From assembly GCF_000819725.1 (NCBI RefSeq), contig NZ_CDDH01000106.1:1-45864 (forward strand): a DNA stretch of 45,864 nucleotides, read 5' to 3'. The notes beneath the pieces are model-generated. The model did not search any database. It worked only from the letters and a program-made list of their open reading frames with translations, and was not told the DNA's origin. The DNA comes from Aeromonas australiensis. Its GTDB lineage: Bacteria; Pseudomonadota; Gammaproteobacteria; Enterobacterales; Aeromonadaceae. Position numbers and translations under genes: made by a program. Below are positions 1 through 6,214 of this stretch, in pieces (the stretch's first letter is position 1; the number at the start of each line of letters is the position of its first letter).

Positions 1-19
1 AATCAGGTGCGGAATGTCG

Positions 20-66
20 GGTTTATTGGTAGCATCGACGACCGCCCCTGTGAGGGGGCGGTCGTT
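20..66 (+). terminator. Terminator hairpin, first copy of a 47-bp direct repeat
   Basis: An 11-bp perfect stem (ACGACCGCCCC at 38-48 with GGGGCGGTCGT at 55-65) closes a 6-base loop and is followed by a T-rich tract, so it looks like an intrinsic terminator. The whole 47-bp stretch recurs exactly at 1542-1588. The bases before this copy (1-19) do not match those before the second copy. The two copies therefore bracket an inserted or rearranged segment. The hairpin probably ends transcription of a gene left of the window, plausibly yihY; that gene is not visible here. Confidence 0.8.
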
Positions 67-205
67 CTGTTTTGAGAGGACCGCGCCATCTTGCTCGATG
101 GCAGCGTCAGAAAAAGTGCGTCCGATTTAACGTAACGCCCCCTTAAGCGCATAGCGGACTAACGCCGTATGAGTAAAAGTCATCGCGCCTATTGTTTAAC
201 CTTTC

Positions 206-418
206 TTAAATGTCTCCGCGTTCCCTGAGGATTTTCATCGCAATGCTTTTTTCTGAGCTGCTCGCAGAAAAAATACCATCGTCTTTTATTAGGCGTTTTA
301 GCTCTTCACTGCGCTTGCTTTCTAAGCGCATTTTTATGGCGTGAAGCTCATTAGATTTTTCTTCTAATGCGTTTGCAGCACCCTTTGCAAGCTTGCCTGC
401 TGTATCCCAAAAGCCCAT
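206..418 (-). CDS. Small charged protein of unknown function (MGFW type)
   Basis: This 70-residue protein is not one I can assign. It starts MGFWDTAGKLAKGAANAL, a short amphipathic stretch, and continues as a Lys/Glu-rich probably helical region (about residues 18-45) ending in KILRERGDI. The ATG at 418 is preceded by a good ribosome-binding site (AGGAG about 8 bases upstream), which supports real translation. It is the last of three minus-strand small genes in the accessory patch and shares the MGF-aromatic start and an SSSEK motif with the protein at 936-1229. No signal peptide, membrane span or catalytic motif is visible. Function unknown. Confidence 0.6.
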   Translation of the reverse strand: MGFWDTAGKLAKGAANALEEKSNELHAIKMRLESKRSEELKRLIKDDGIFSASSSEKSIAMKILRERGDI

Positions 419-454
419 TTTATCTCTCCTAATAATTACCCAGTCGAACTTATT

Positions 455-741
455 TGGCTCGCCTCAGAATTCTGAATTTAAAGTACGTTAAGTAATTCTA
501 GGCCACGCAACGGCGCTGCTTTACGCAAATAACGCCCCCTAGATACCGCATTTTCGTGGTTCTCGAAACTCGGCTGTTTCAGTCGTGTGATACGAGAGTG
601 GTTTTTGATAAAGTAACGACCCATGCCAGCACTGGCATAGGTCGGATTCTCACTGGTACTGCTCACAAACGATCGTTTGTGAGCGCGTCCACCGAGTCAA
701 CCGCTTACCGTACTTTAAATTCAGAATTCTGAAACGCCCCC
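455..741. mobile_element. Miniature element with Tn3-family 38-bp inverted repeats (TIME-like)
   Basis: The right end, read on the minus strand from 741 to 704, begins GGGGGCGTTTCAGAATTC and ends TTTAAAGTACGGTAAG. It is 38 bases long and fits the Tn3/Tn21-family terminal repeat pattern (GGGGGC...TCAGAA...TAAAG.ACG.TAAG). The left end at 455-492 matches it in the inner 29 bases (464-492, one mismatch), but its outermost nine bases are degenerate. No transposase or resolvase fits within 287 bp, so this is a non-autonomous, Tn3-derived miniature element. No 5-bp target duplication is seen (flanks TTATT and TGATA). An open minus-strand frame at 478-666 (62 codons) lies inside it, without recognisable similarity, and is not called as a gene. 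Confidence 0.75.
661..684. repeat. Perfect 24-bp palindrome inside the miniature element
   Basis: The half-site GCTCACAAACGA at 661-672 is followed immediately by its exact reverse complement at 673-684. It lies about 20 bp inside the right inverted repeat of the Tn3-like miniature element. It could be a dimeric protein-binding site or part of a recombination site. Nothing beyond the symmetry is known. Confidence 0.85.
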
Positions 742-758
742 TGATAGCAGCACCTAAG

Positions 759-890
759 TTACTGCTTTATTGGCGATGAGCTGATATGTTTACTTCTGCA
801 TTTAGGGCAGTAATCTGGTGTGCCGAACCCCGCTCTGCTAGTCCACTCATACTTACAATCTGAACACTTAGCTCGATATACAACTGCCAT
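759..890 (-). CDS. 43-residue zinc-ribbon protein
   Basis: The protein starts MAVVYRAKCSDCKYEW and carries two CxxC knuckles (C9-x2-C12 and C28-x2-C31) spaced like a one-zinc ribbon of the FmdB/rubredoxin-knuckle kind. The ATG at 890 has an upstream AGAGG about 10 bases away. It is encoded between the two unknown small genes on the same strand, directly outside the right end of the Tn3-like miniature element. The stop codon at 759-761 lies only 17 bases from the element's end. Zinc binding is inferred from the cysteines; partner and role are unknown. It could be a small regulator or an adaptor in the module. Confidence 0.7.
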   Translation of the reverse strand: MAVVYRAKCSDCKYEWTSRAGFGTPDYCPKCRSKHISSSPIKQ

Positions 891-935
891 TATTTACTAC
901 ACCTCTATTTGATTGTTTATACGTAGACTAATTTA

Positions 936-1229
936 TTAGCCTTCTGATTCGCGCTCGAGACGCTCTTTTTCTTTACGAGCGGCAATGCGATTACAAGCCC
1001 TCTCATGGACTTCCATGGCATTCATTCGCTGTTCTTCGGTAGCATCAGCTTTATTTAGAATCTTCTCACTCGAAGATTTAAGTACGGTGTCAAGACCCGT
1101 TGTCGCCGCAAACTGGGCGACGTTAACAACTCCCTTACCTAATAACTTAGCTCCGGCTATCGCCGTCTCTTTGGCTCCAAAAGCATCCTTGACTTCATCA
1201 AATGCTTTCGATAAATTAAAAAAACCCAT
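936..1229 (-). CDS. Small protein of unknown function (MGFF type)
   Basis: The 97-residue protein starts MGFFNLSKAFDEVKDAF. It then has a Gly/Ala-rich, mildly hydrophobic middle (about residues 24-48) and a strongly charged helical C-terminus ending KEKERLERESEG. The ATG at 1229 is chosen because AGGTGG lies about nine bases upstream; the frame stays open to 1289, but that extension has no such site. It is the first gene of the three-gene minus-strand module and shares the MGF-aromatic start and an SSSEK motif with the 206-418 product. No known domain recognised. The uncoded bases to about 1390 would hold its promoter. Confidence 0.6.
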   Translation of the reverse strand: MGFFNLSKAFDEVKDAFGAKETAIAGAKLLGKGVVNVAQFAATTGLDTVLKSSSEKILNKADATEEQRMNAMEVHERACNRIAARKEKERLERESEG

Positions 1230-1394
1230 ATTTGTCAACCACCTAGAAGAAAACATATCCATACAAACACTACTTGGTATAGTACACAAAAAAACAAACC
1301 CAAATGACGCCCGAGATCACATAATCGCGATTTGACCACGTTAGCCTCCCATGCCAAAGCGAATTGGTTTTTGCTGTTGAGCTCCCAATTTTGA

Positions 1395-1523
1395 GGTGCG
1401 TTGGCGACCATCCCCATCCTGTTTGTCTGGGTCTATTTGAGTGTGCTGGTGGTGTTGCTTGGCGCAGAAACTACCGCCTGCCTCGGTGAATACGAGAAAC
1501 CGGTCAGCGAAGAGCTGGGCTAA
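1395..1523 (+). pseudogene. Displaced 3' end of a yihY/BrkB-family membrane protein gene
   Basis: Read forward, the frame gives [15 protein letters not shown], then VVLLGAE and LGEYEKP before a TAA at 1521-1523. This matches what I know of the C-terminus of YihY/Rbn (BrkB family), a multi-spanning inner-membrane protein usually encoded just upstream of dtd. There is no start codon, and the codon before GAL is a TGA, so only the last 42 codons remain. The segment sits immediately before the second terminator copy and dtd. It is therefore probably the original 3' end of yihY, cut off from its gene by the insertion to its left. The intact gene would lie outside the window. Confidence 0.65.
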
Positions 1524-1541
1524 GCCATCGCCTTGGCCATT

Positions 1542-1588
1542 GGTTTATTGGTAGCATCGACGACCGCCCCTGTGAGGGGGCGGTCGTT
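1542..1588 (+). terminator. Terminator hairpin, second copy of the 47-bp direct repeat
   Basis: This stretch is identical to 20-66, with the same 11-bp stem at 1560-1587 followed by TTTTGTTT. It lies between the yihY remnant and the dtd ribosome-binding site, which is the expected native position of a yihY terminator. Together with the first copy it forms the direct repeat that flanks the small-gene module. Confidence 0.8.
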
Positions 1589-1609
1589 TTGTTTGCAGAG
1601 GAGAGGGAT

Positions 1610-2047
1610 GTGATTGCATTGATTCAGCGGGTCAGCGAGGCCAGCGTGACCGTCGAGGGGGAGGTGACAGGTGCTATTGGTCAGGGGCTGCTGGTGCTGC
1701 TCGGGGTGGAGCAGGGGGATGACGAGGCTAAGGCCGATAAGCTGCTGCACAAGGTGAGCGGCTATCGGGTGTTCAGTGACGAGAATGGCAAGATGAACCT
1801 CAATGTCGGCCAGATCGGTGGCAGCCTGCTGGTGGTCTCCCAGTTCACCCTGGCGGCCGACACCAAGAGCGGGATGCGCCCCAGCTTCTCCTGCGGAGCT
1901 CACCCGAGTGAGGCCGAGCGGCTTTATGACTACTTCGTGGCCAAGGCTTCAGCCAGCGGCATCCCGACCAAAACCGGCCGTTTTGCTGCCGATATGAAGG
2001 TGGCACTGGTCAATGATGGCCCGGTTACCTTCTGGTTACAGGTCTGA
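1610..2047 (+). CDS. dtd: D-aminoacyl-tRNA deacylase
   Basis: Dtd hydrolyses D-aminoacyl-tRNAs (first known with D-Tyr) and so keeps D-amino acids out of proteins; it acts as a cytoplasmic dimer. The 145-residue length is normal. It shows the family start [13 protein letters not shown], the [17 protein letters not shown] active-site segment and the C-terminal [11 protein letters not shown] with the Gly-Pro motif. The GTG at 1610 is chosen because GAGGAGAGGG lies just upstream and the product then starts exactly like its relatives; an upstream in-frame start at 1589 would overlap the terminator. Its 3' end overlaps the convergent methyltransferase gene by 12 bases. Confidence 0.95.
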   Translation: MIALIQRVSEASVTVEGEVTGAIGQGLLVLLGVEQGDDEAKADKLLHKVSGYRVFSDENGKMNLNVGQIGGSLLVVSQFTLAADTKSGMRPSFSCGAHPSEAERLYDYFVAKASASGIPTKTGRFAADMKVALVNDGPVTFWLQV

Positions 2048-2716
2048 GGCTTTGGCATCCCGTGGGGTGACATGGATGATGATGTTGATGAGCCCCGCGA
2101 CCGGATAAGGCGTGGCCGGTCCAATCCACTGTTCGATCAGGAGCAGGGCGTGGGTTAACTCAAGGGTGGTGCGCGGCAGCAGGTTGATGATCAAGGTGCC
2201 ATTCAGGCGAGGAGCCAGCGCCTTGTAGAGTCGCTCCTGAAACAGCAGCAGCGGGTTGCCATCCTGACTGAAGAGATCGAGCAGGATGAGGTCGTACTGC
2301 TGCTCGCTCTGTTCCAAAAAGGCGAGGGCATCGGCCAGATGGAGGGCAGGGGTAGCGTGCTCATCGCTCTGTGGATGCTGGAAAAACTGCTGATAAACGG
2401 TCAGCACCTCCTCATCGAGGTCAACACATTCATGATGAGCATCAGGCCAGCGCTGGCCCAGATGGCGGGTGAGATCGCCCCCGCCCAGCCCCAGTTCGAG
2501 GATCCGGGAGGCTTGCTCCGGCAGCAGACAGGCAACGACCCGCTGATGCGGCAGACAGAGGGCGGCAGGGTCCGCCAGCGACATGGCGGATTGCACCACG
2601 CCATCTATCTCCAGCCAACGGTGCTGGCCGTTTTCTTGAACGGTGAGGCGACGTTGGGGTTTGACACTGAGGTGCAACAAGTGATCGGCTTGGTACGCTT
2701 GCAGATTGAAGTCCAT
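2036..2716 (-). CDS. Spermidine-synthase-like methyltransferase-fold protein
   Basis: The product belongs to the spermine/spermidine-synthase-like family of Rossmann proteins. The glycine-rich motif I ([16 protein letters not shown], about residues 85-100), the acidic strand end [11 protein letters not shown], and DLILLDLF fit that fold. At 226 residues from the ATG at 2716 ([16 protein letters not shown]) it is shorter than SpeE and lacks the usual N-terminal SpeE strands, so polyamine synthesis should not be assumed. The frame is open further upstream to 2905, but that region overlaps the decayed fabY copy, so the internal ATG is preferred although its ribosome-binding site is weak. Substrate unknown. 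Confidence 0.75.
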   Translation of the reverse strand: MDFNLQAYQADHLLHLSVKPQRRLTVQENGQHRWLEIDGVVQSAMSLADPAALCLPHQRVVACLLPEQASRILELGLGGGDLTRHLGQRWPDAHHECVDLDEEVLTVYQQFFQHPQSDEHATPALHLADALAFLEQSEQQYDLILLDLFSQDGNPLLLFQERLYKALAPRLNGTLIINLLPRTTLELTHALLLIEQWIGPATPYPVAGLINIIIHVTPRDAKASDL

Positions 2717-2751
2717 GAATTTGCACGGCAAGATGGTTTGCGACCAGTGTA

Positions 2752-2880
2752 ACTCAAGGATGCAATTATGTACCGGGTAGCCCCCCTCGAATGGCAGTGG
2801 AGCAGGGGAGTTACCACAGAGAGCACCGGGAGAACTTGTTGCGTAATCCCTTCCATCTGCGCTTCGGCACACACTCAAGG
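2752..2880 (+). pseudogene. Decayed tandem copy of the fabY 5' end
   Basis: The segment repeats the fabY start with an offset of 121 bases. ACTCAAGGATG and ATGTAYCGGGTAG occur at 2752-2780 and again at 2873-2901. Further along, after a single-base deletion, it can be read as YHREHRENLLRNPFHLRF against YYQLRWELLRKPFNLPL in fabY. Conservation at the amino-acid level and loss of frame indicate an old partial gene duplication, not a functional gene. It may still supply part of the fabY upstream region. Confidence 0.7.
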
Positions 2881-2888
2881 ATGAAGCT

Positions 2889-3809
2889 ATGTATCGGGTA
2901 GTCACCCCTCAGACGGCCGCCGAGCTGGATGCCTACTATCAATTGCGCTGGGAACTATTGCGCAAACCGTTCAATCTACCACTTGGTTCCGAGCGGGATG
3001 AGTATGATTCCGTTGCTATTCATCGACTGATGCTGGCACCCGATGGCGCCCCCATCGCGGTGGGTCGCCTCTTTATTGGCGGTGATGAAGCGCAGATCCG
3101 CTTTATGGCACTGAGTCCGGAATATCGCGGCCAGGGGCTGGGGGCCAAAATGGTGGAGGATCTGGAGCAACTGGCCCGCAGCGAGAAGGTGAAACGGCTG
3201 GTGATGAACGCCCGTCAGGAGGCGGTGGAGTTCTATCGCAAGTGCGGTTTTCTGGAGGTAGGGGAAGGCCCCGTCTCCTTTGGTCGCATCCCCCACCGTC
3301 AGATGATCAAATCCCTGAGTCCCTTGCAGACCATCCAGTATCGACCTGAGTGGTGTCAGGATCTCACGACCCGCTGGTCGCGGGGTATTCCCATTAGCGA
3401 GAAGATGGGAATGCACATCAGCCACTACGATGGCCAGACCTTTCACCTCAAGGCCAATCTGGCGGCTAACCTCAATGTGCATGACACCATGTTTGCCGGC
3501 AGCATCTACAGCCAGTGTGTGCTGGCAGGGTGGGGCCTGATCTGGTTGCAGCTTAAGGAGGCTGGCCTGGTGGGGGATACGGTGCTGGCGGAGGGTAACA
3601 TCAAGTATTACCGACCTGTGAGCGAAGAGCCGGAGGCGCGGGTAGCCCGGGAGGGGATGCCTGCCGTGCTGGAGCCACTCAAGCGGGGGGAGTTGGCCAG
3701 ATTCAGCCTGCAGATCAAGCTGTTCAGCGGCGAGACATTGGCAGCCGAGTTTCTCGGTCACTATGTAGTACAGCCGGTCAAGCGACGGGGGCTGGCCCCC
3801 GTGCTGTGA
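2889..3809 (+). CDS. fabY: FabY/YiiD bifunctional GNAT acetyltransferase-thioesterase-fold protein
   Basis: Residues about 1-145 form a GNAT domain; the acetyl-CoA loop is seen in YRGQGLGAKMVEDLE, followed by the NARQEAVEFYRKCGF signature. Residues about 155-306 form the YiiD C-terminal hot-dog (thioesterase-like) domain, with NVHDTMFAGSIYSQCVLAGW. E. coli FabY (YiiD) supports initiation of fatty-acid synthesis when FabH is missing, and the dtd-fabY neighbourhood is conserved. The 306-residue length is close to the family norm. The ATG at 2889 has AAGGATG upstream. The preceding 121 bp is a decayed copy of this same start region. The gene ends before a strong bidirectional terminator shared with the AsmA-like gene. 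Confidence 0.88.
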   Translation: MYRVVTPQTAAELDAYYQLRWELLRKPFNLPLGSERDEYDSVAIHRLMLAPDGAPIAVGRLFIGGDEAQIRFMALSPEYRGQGLGAKMVEDLEQLARSEKVKRLVMNARQEAVEFYRKCGFLEVGEGPVSFGRIPHRQMIKSLSPLQTIQYRPEWCQDLTTRWSRGIPISEKMGMHISHYDGQTFHLKANLAANLNVHDTMFAGSIYSQCVLAGWGLIWLQLKEAGLVGDTVLAEGNIKYYRPVSEEPEARVAREGMPAVLEPLKRGELARFSLQIKLFSGETLAAEFLGHYVVQPVKRRGLAPVL

Positions 3810-3821
3810 GGAGGTACCCTT

Positions 3822-3858
3822 AAAGAACAAGGCCTCATGACGAGGCCTTGTTCTTTTT
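3822..3858. terminator. Bidirectional terminator between fabY and the AsmA-like gene
   Basis: AAGAACAAGGCCTC pairs with GAGGCCTTGTTCTT across a 4-base ATGA/C loop, with A and T runs on the two sides. It therefore works for both convergent genes. It overlaps the last codons of the AsmA-like frame by two bases. Confidence 0.9.
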
Positions 3859-5932
3859 ACTGGGCAGCAGGAGGGGCAGAGGGGCGCCAGAGCGGGGCGC
3901 TGTTGCCCTGTGGTGGATAGCGAACTCCCACCTCCCAGCCGCAGGCATCCTGCTTCTGCGGGAAGCGCCAGACCAGGGTAGGTTCTGTCAGCGGTCCGCG
4001 CCACTGGCCGAGCAGCTCGGCGCAGCGGTTGCCGTTGAGGATCCCCAGATCCAGCTGCCACTGCTCGTTGACCAGATCGATCCCCCCTTGCAGCGCCAGC
4101 AGGTGGGTGATGGTGGAGGCGCCAGCCTGCTCGATCTGCAATTGCCCCTTGTCGATCTTGCCCTGCAGCTTGATGCGGTAGAAGGGGGTGTCCCCACCCT
4201 GCATTGCCTGCCACAGCTCATGGGGGGTGAGTGTCGGTGGGGTCGCCCCCTTGAACCACTCATTGAGCAGCGGATCTATTTTCACCTTGTCCCAGAACGG
4301 CTCATCGGCATCGAGGGCAAAACTGCCCTGCAGGGTCTGGCGCCACTCGCCCGCCACCTTTCCATGTTCGGCTTGCAGGTCGGCGCTCACGTCCGCCTTG
4401 CCGGCGAAGGAGACCGGAGATGGAGACAGAGGGTTGAGTATCTTGCCCCACTGCTGCAGGTCCAGCCTGGTTGCCTGCAGCTGCAGACGGCTGCTCTGGC
4501 CCGGCTCGCGGCCCCACTGGCCACTCAGGCTGAGGGTGCCCTCATCCGGCAGCGTGCTGGTGAGCTTGCCCAGTTGCCACGAGCTGGGGGTCAGCTCGCC
4601 ATCCAGTTCGCCATTGCGGGCGCTGAGGCCATCCCACACCAGTTCGAACCACTTGCTCTCGATACGGGCGCGGCCGAGTAGCGGGCCGGGTTGGTTATCG
4701 CGCAGGGCGAGATCGCTCAGATAGAGCTGCCAGCCGGTCAGCGACAGGGGCAGGGTATCGTCGAAGGAGAGCACCTTGAGCTTGTCGAACGCCAGCTTGC
4801 GGATATCGACCTGCTGCGGGCGCCAGCCCTGCCAATCCTGCCACCATCCTTGCGGCAGGCTGATATCCATGCCGCTCAGCGCCACGTCTTTCAGGGTCAG
4901 CTTTTGCTGTTGGGTATCAAGGGAGAGCTCGACATTGAACGCCCCTTCATAGGCTTTGCCCTGCAGTTCGCCGTCAATCTGCTGGGGCGAGAAGGCGAGC
5001 TTGCCCTTGATCTCCTCCAGCTGGAACAGGCCGCGGCCCATGTCCCCCAGGGTGCCGCTCAGATAGCCGGTGGGCTGGTTGCCCGCCTGCCAGTTGAAGG
5101 CGGTGAGCTGGCCGCTGAAGTTGTTGAAGGAGAGCTCCTGATTGATGTCGTTGAGGCTGACGCCGTTCAGCTGACCACGATCCAGCGATACGCTTTGCAA
5201 CGGGAAACGCTGCGGGAAGCCTTGCTGTGTCAGATCCCCCAGCTCCACCCGCATGCCGCGCGCCTTGAGATCGTGCAGTTGCAGGGTGCGGGCGGGCCAG
5301 TCCAGCACCACGCCGGTCTCCAGCAGACCGTCGAACAGGTTGGTCACCAGCTTGTCGCTGCGCAGCACTTCCCCTTCCAGCCGTCCTTGCAGGTTGAGAC
5401 GGGCGAAGGTGAACTGCGGAGTCTCCAGCTGGCCGATATTGAGGCTCAGGTTGGCCTGTGGCTGCCGTTTCGGGTCGATCAGCTCCCAGTCGCTCAGGGT
5501 GGCGTTGAGGCCGCGCAAGGTCAGCTCGGGGCTCTCCAGACTGAGGCGATCGATAGTGCTGTCGCTGATGGTGAGGGAGTGCACCGGCAGGTTCGGCAGC
5601 TGGTTGGGCAGCGGCAGCTTGATAGCGGGACGAATGAGATCGAGATGGGCGATGCGCACATCGCGGCTCAGCCAGTCGATGCTCTCGATCTCCAGATAGA
5701 TCTTGTCGAGAGAGACCGCATCGCCGTAACGCACCTGCTCTGCCAGCAGGGTGTAGGGGTGGAGCGGGTTGAACACCAGTCGCCCTATGGTGACCGGCAC
5801 ACCGGTCTGCTGGCTGATCCAGCTGGCGATGGGGCCTTTGGCGCGCTCGGCGTCGAACAGGCCGAGGGCAACCCAGACAAACAGCAGCAGGAAGGCAAAG
5901 GTGTAGAGCAGGCCGCGTAGCCAGGAATTCAT
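3857..5932 (-). CDS. AsmA-family envelope protein
   Basis: This 691-residue protein has one N-terminal membrane anchor (about residues 7-25, LLYTFAFLLLFVWVALGLF). A periplasmic region typical of AsmA proteins follows: GVPVTIGRLVFNPLHPYTLLAE, then long repeats of beta-strand-forming segments (LSGQWGREPG, LTLSDLALRDN-like stretches). AsmA-like proteins are repeating beta-groove proteins implicated in moving phospholipids between the inner and outer membranes. That role is inferred from the family. The start at 5932 follows GGAGGAAAGC, a strong ribosome-binding site. It lies downstream of recG on the same strand, separated by the duplicated recG tails. Confidence 0.75.
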   Translation of the reverse strand: MNSWLRGLLYTFAFLLLFVWVALGLFDAERAKGPIASWISQQTGVPVTIGRLVFNPLHPYTLLAEQVRYGDAVSLDKIYLEIESIDWLSRDVRIAHLDLIRPAIKLPLPNQLPNLPVHSLTISDSTIDRLSLESPELTLRGLNATLSDWELIDPKRQPQANLSLNIGQLETPQFTFARLNLQGRLEGEVLRSDKLVTNLFDGLLETGVVLDWPARTLQLHDLKARGMRVELGDLTQQGFPQRFPLQSVSLDRGQLNGVSLNDINQELSFNNFSGQLTAFNWQAGNQPTGYLSGTLGDMGRGLFQLEEIKGKLAFSPQQIDGELQGKAYEGAFNVELSLDTQQQKLTLKDVALSGMDISLPQGWWQDWQGWRPQQVDIRKLAFDKLKVLSFDDTLPLSLTGWQLYLSDLALRDNQPGPLLGRARIESKWFELVWDGLSARNGELDGELTPSSWQLGKLTSTLPDEGTLSLSGQWGREPGQSSRLQLQATRLDLQQWGKILNPLSPSPVSFAGKADVSADLQAEHGKVAGEWRQTLQGSFALDADEPFWDKVKIDPLLNEWFKGATPPTLTPHELWQAMQGGDTPFYRIKLQGKIDKGQLQIEQAGASTITHLLALQGGIDLVNEQWQLDLGILNGNRCAELLGQWRGPLTEPTLVWRFPQKQDACGWEVGVRYPPQGNSAPLWRPSAPPAAQ

Positions 5933-5990
5933 AAGTGCTTTCCTCCTGTATTGGTTGAGTGATCAGGTGTTGGCAGCGTGATTCCGCAGG

Positions 5991-6102
5991 TCAAGCATTG
6001 GAGTAGTGATCCCGTAAGCCGAGCCAGCGGCGAATCAAGGGTTCGACATGACTCGGATGCCTGTCCATCAGGAGATGTGTCCATCTTCTGCATCTACCTC
6101 GA
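5991..6102 (-). repeat. Extra copy 1 of the recG 3' end (112-bp tandem unit)
   Basis: On the minus strand the unit reproduces the last roughly 35 codons of recG up to the stop trinucleotide (TCA on the plus strand at 5991-5993). It differs from copy 2 at a handful of positions, for example GGCGAATC against GCCGTATC. It lies directly after copy 2 with exact 112-bp spacing. It has no start codon of its own in the recG frame, so it is non-coding debris of a tandem duplication. Confidence 0.9.
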
Positions 6103-6214
6103 TCAGGCATTGGAGTAGTGATCCCGTAAGCCGAGCCAGCGCCGTATCAAGGGTTCGACATGACTCGGATGCCTCTCCATCAGGAGATGTGCCCATCTTC
6201 TGCATCTATCTCGA
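6103..6214 (-). repeat. Extra copy 2 of the recG 3' end (112-bp tandem unit)
   Basis: The unit abuts the recG stop codon. It is nearly identical to recG positions 6215-6276 and more diverged in the part farthest from the stop. For example, GTGCCCATCTTCTGCATC stands where recG has GCGCGCCATCTTCTGCACC. Unit length is 112 bp, not a multiple of three. Confidence 0.9.

Noticed and set aside
131..205. Possible integron attC site after the MGFW gene (minus-strand GCTTAAGGGGGCGTTA)
   Set aside because: One arm looks attC-like, but no pairing RYYYAAC/GTTRRRY core was found at the other side, and there is no integrase.
478..666. 62-codon open frame inside the Tn3-like miniature element
   Set aside because: It overlaps the left inverted repeat, has no convincing ribosome-binding site and no recognisable similarity, so it is not called as a gene.
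134..742. Ten-mer AACGCCCCCT occurring at 134, 531 and 733 as three element ends
   Set aside because: Only the copy at 733 continues into a full Tn3-type terminal repeat; the others diverge after nine or ten bases.
985..1335. Plus-strand open frame opposite the MGFF gene
   Set aside because: The minus-strand frame has the ribosome-binding site and fits the module; the plus frame lacks both.
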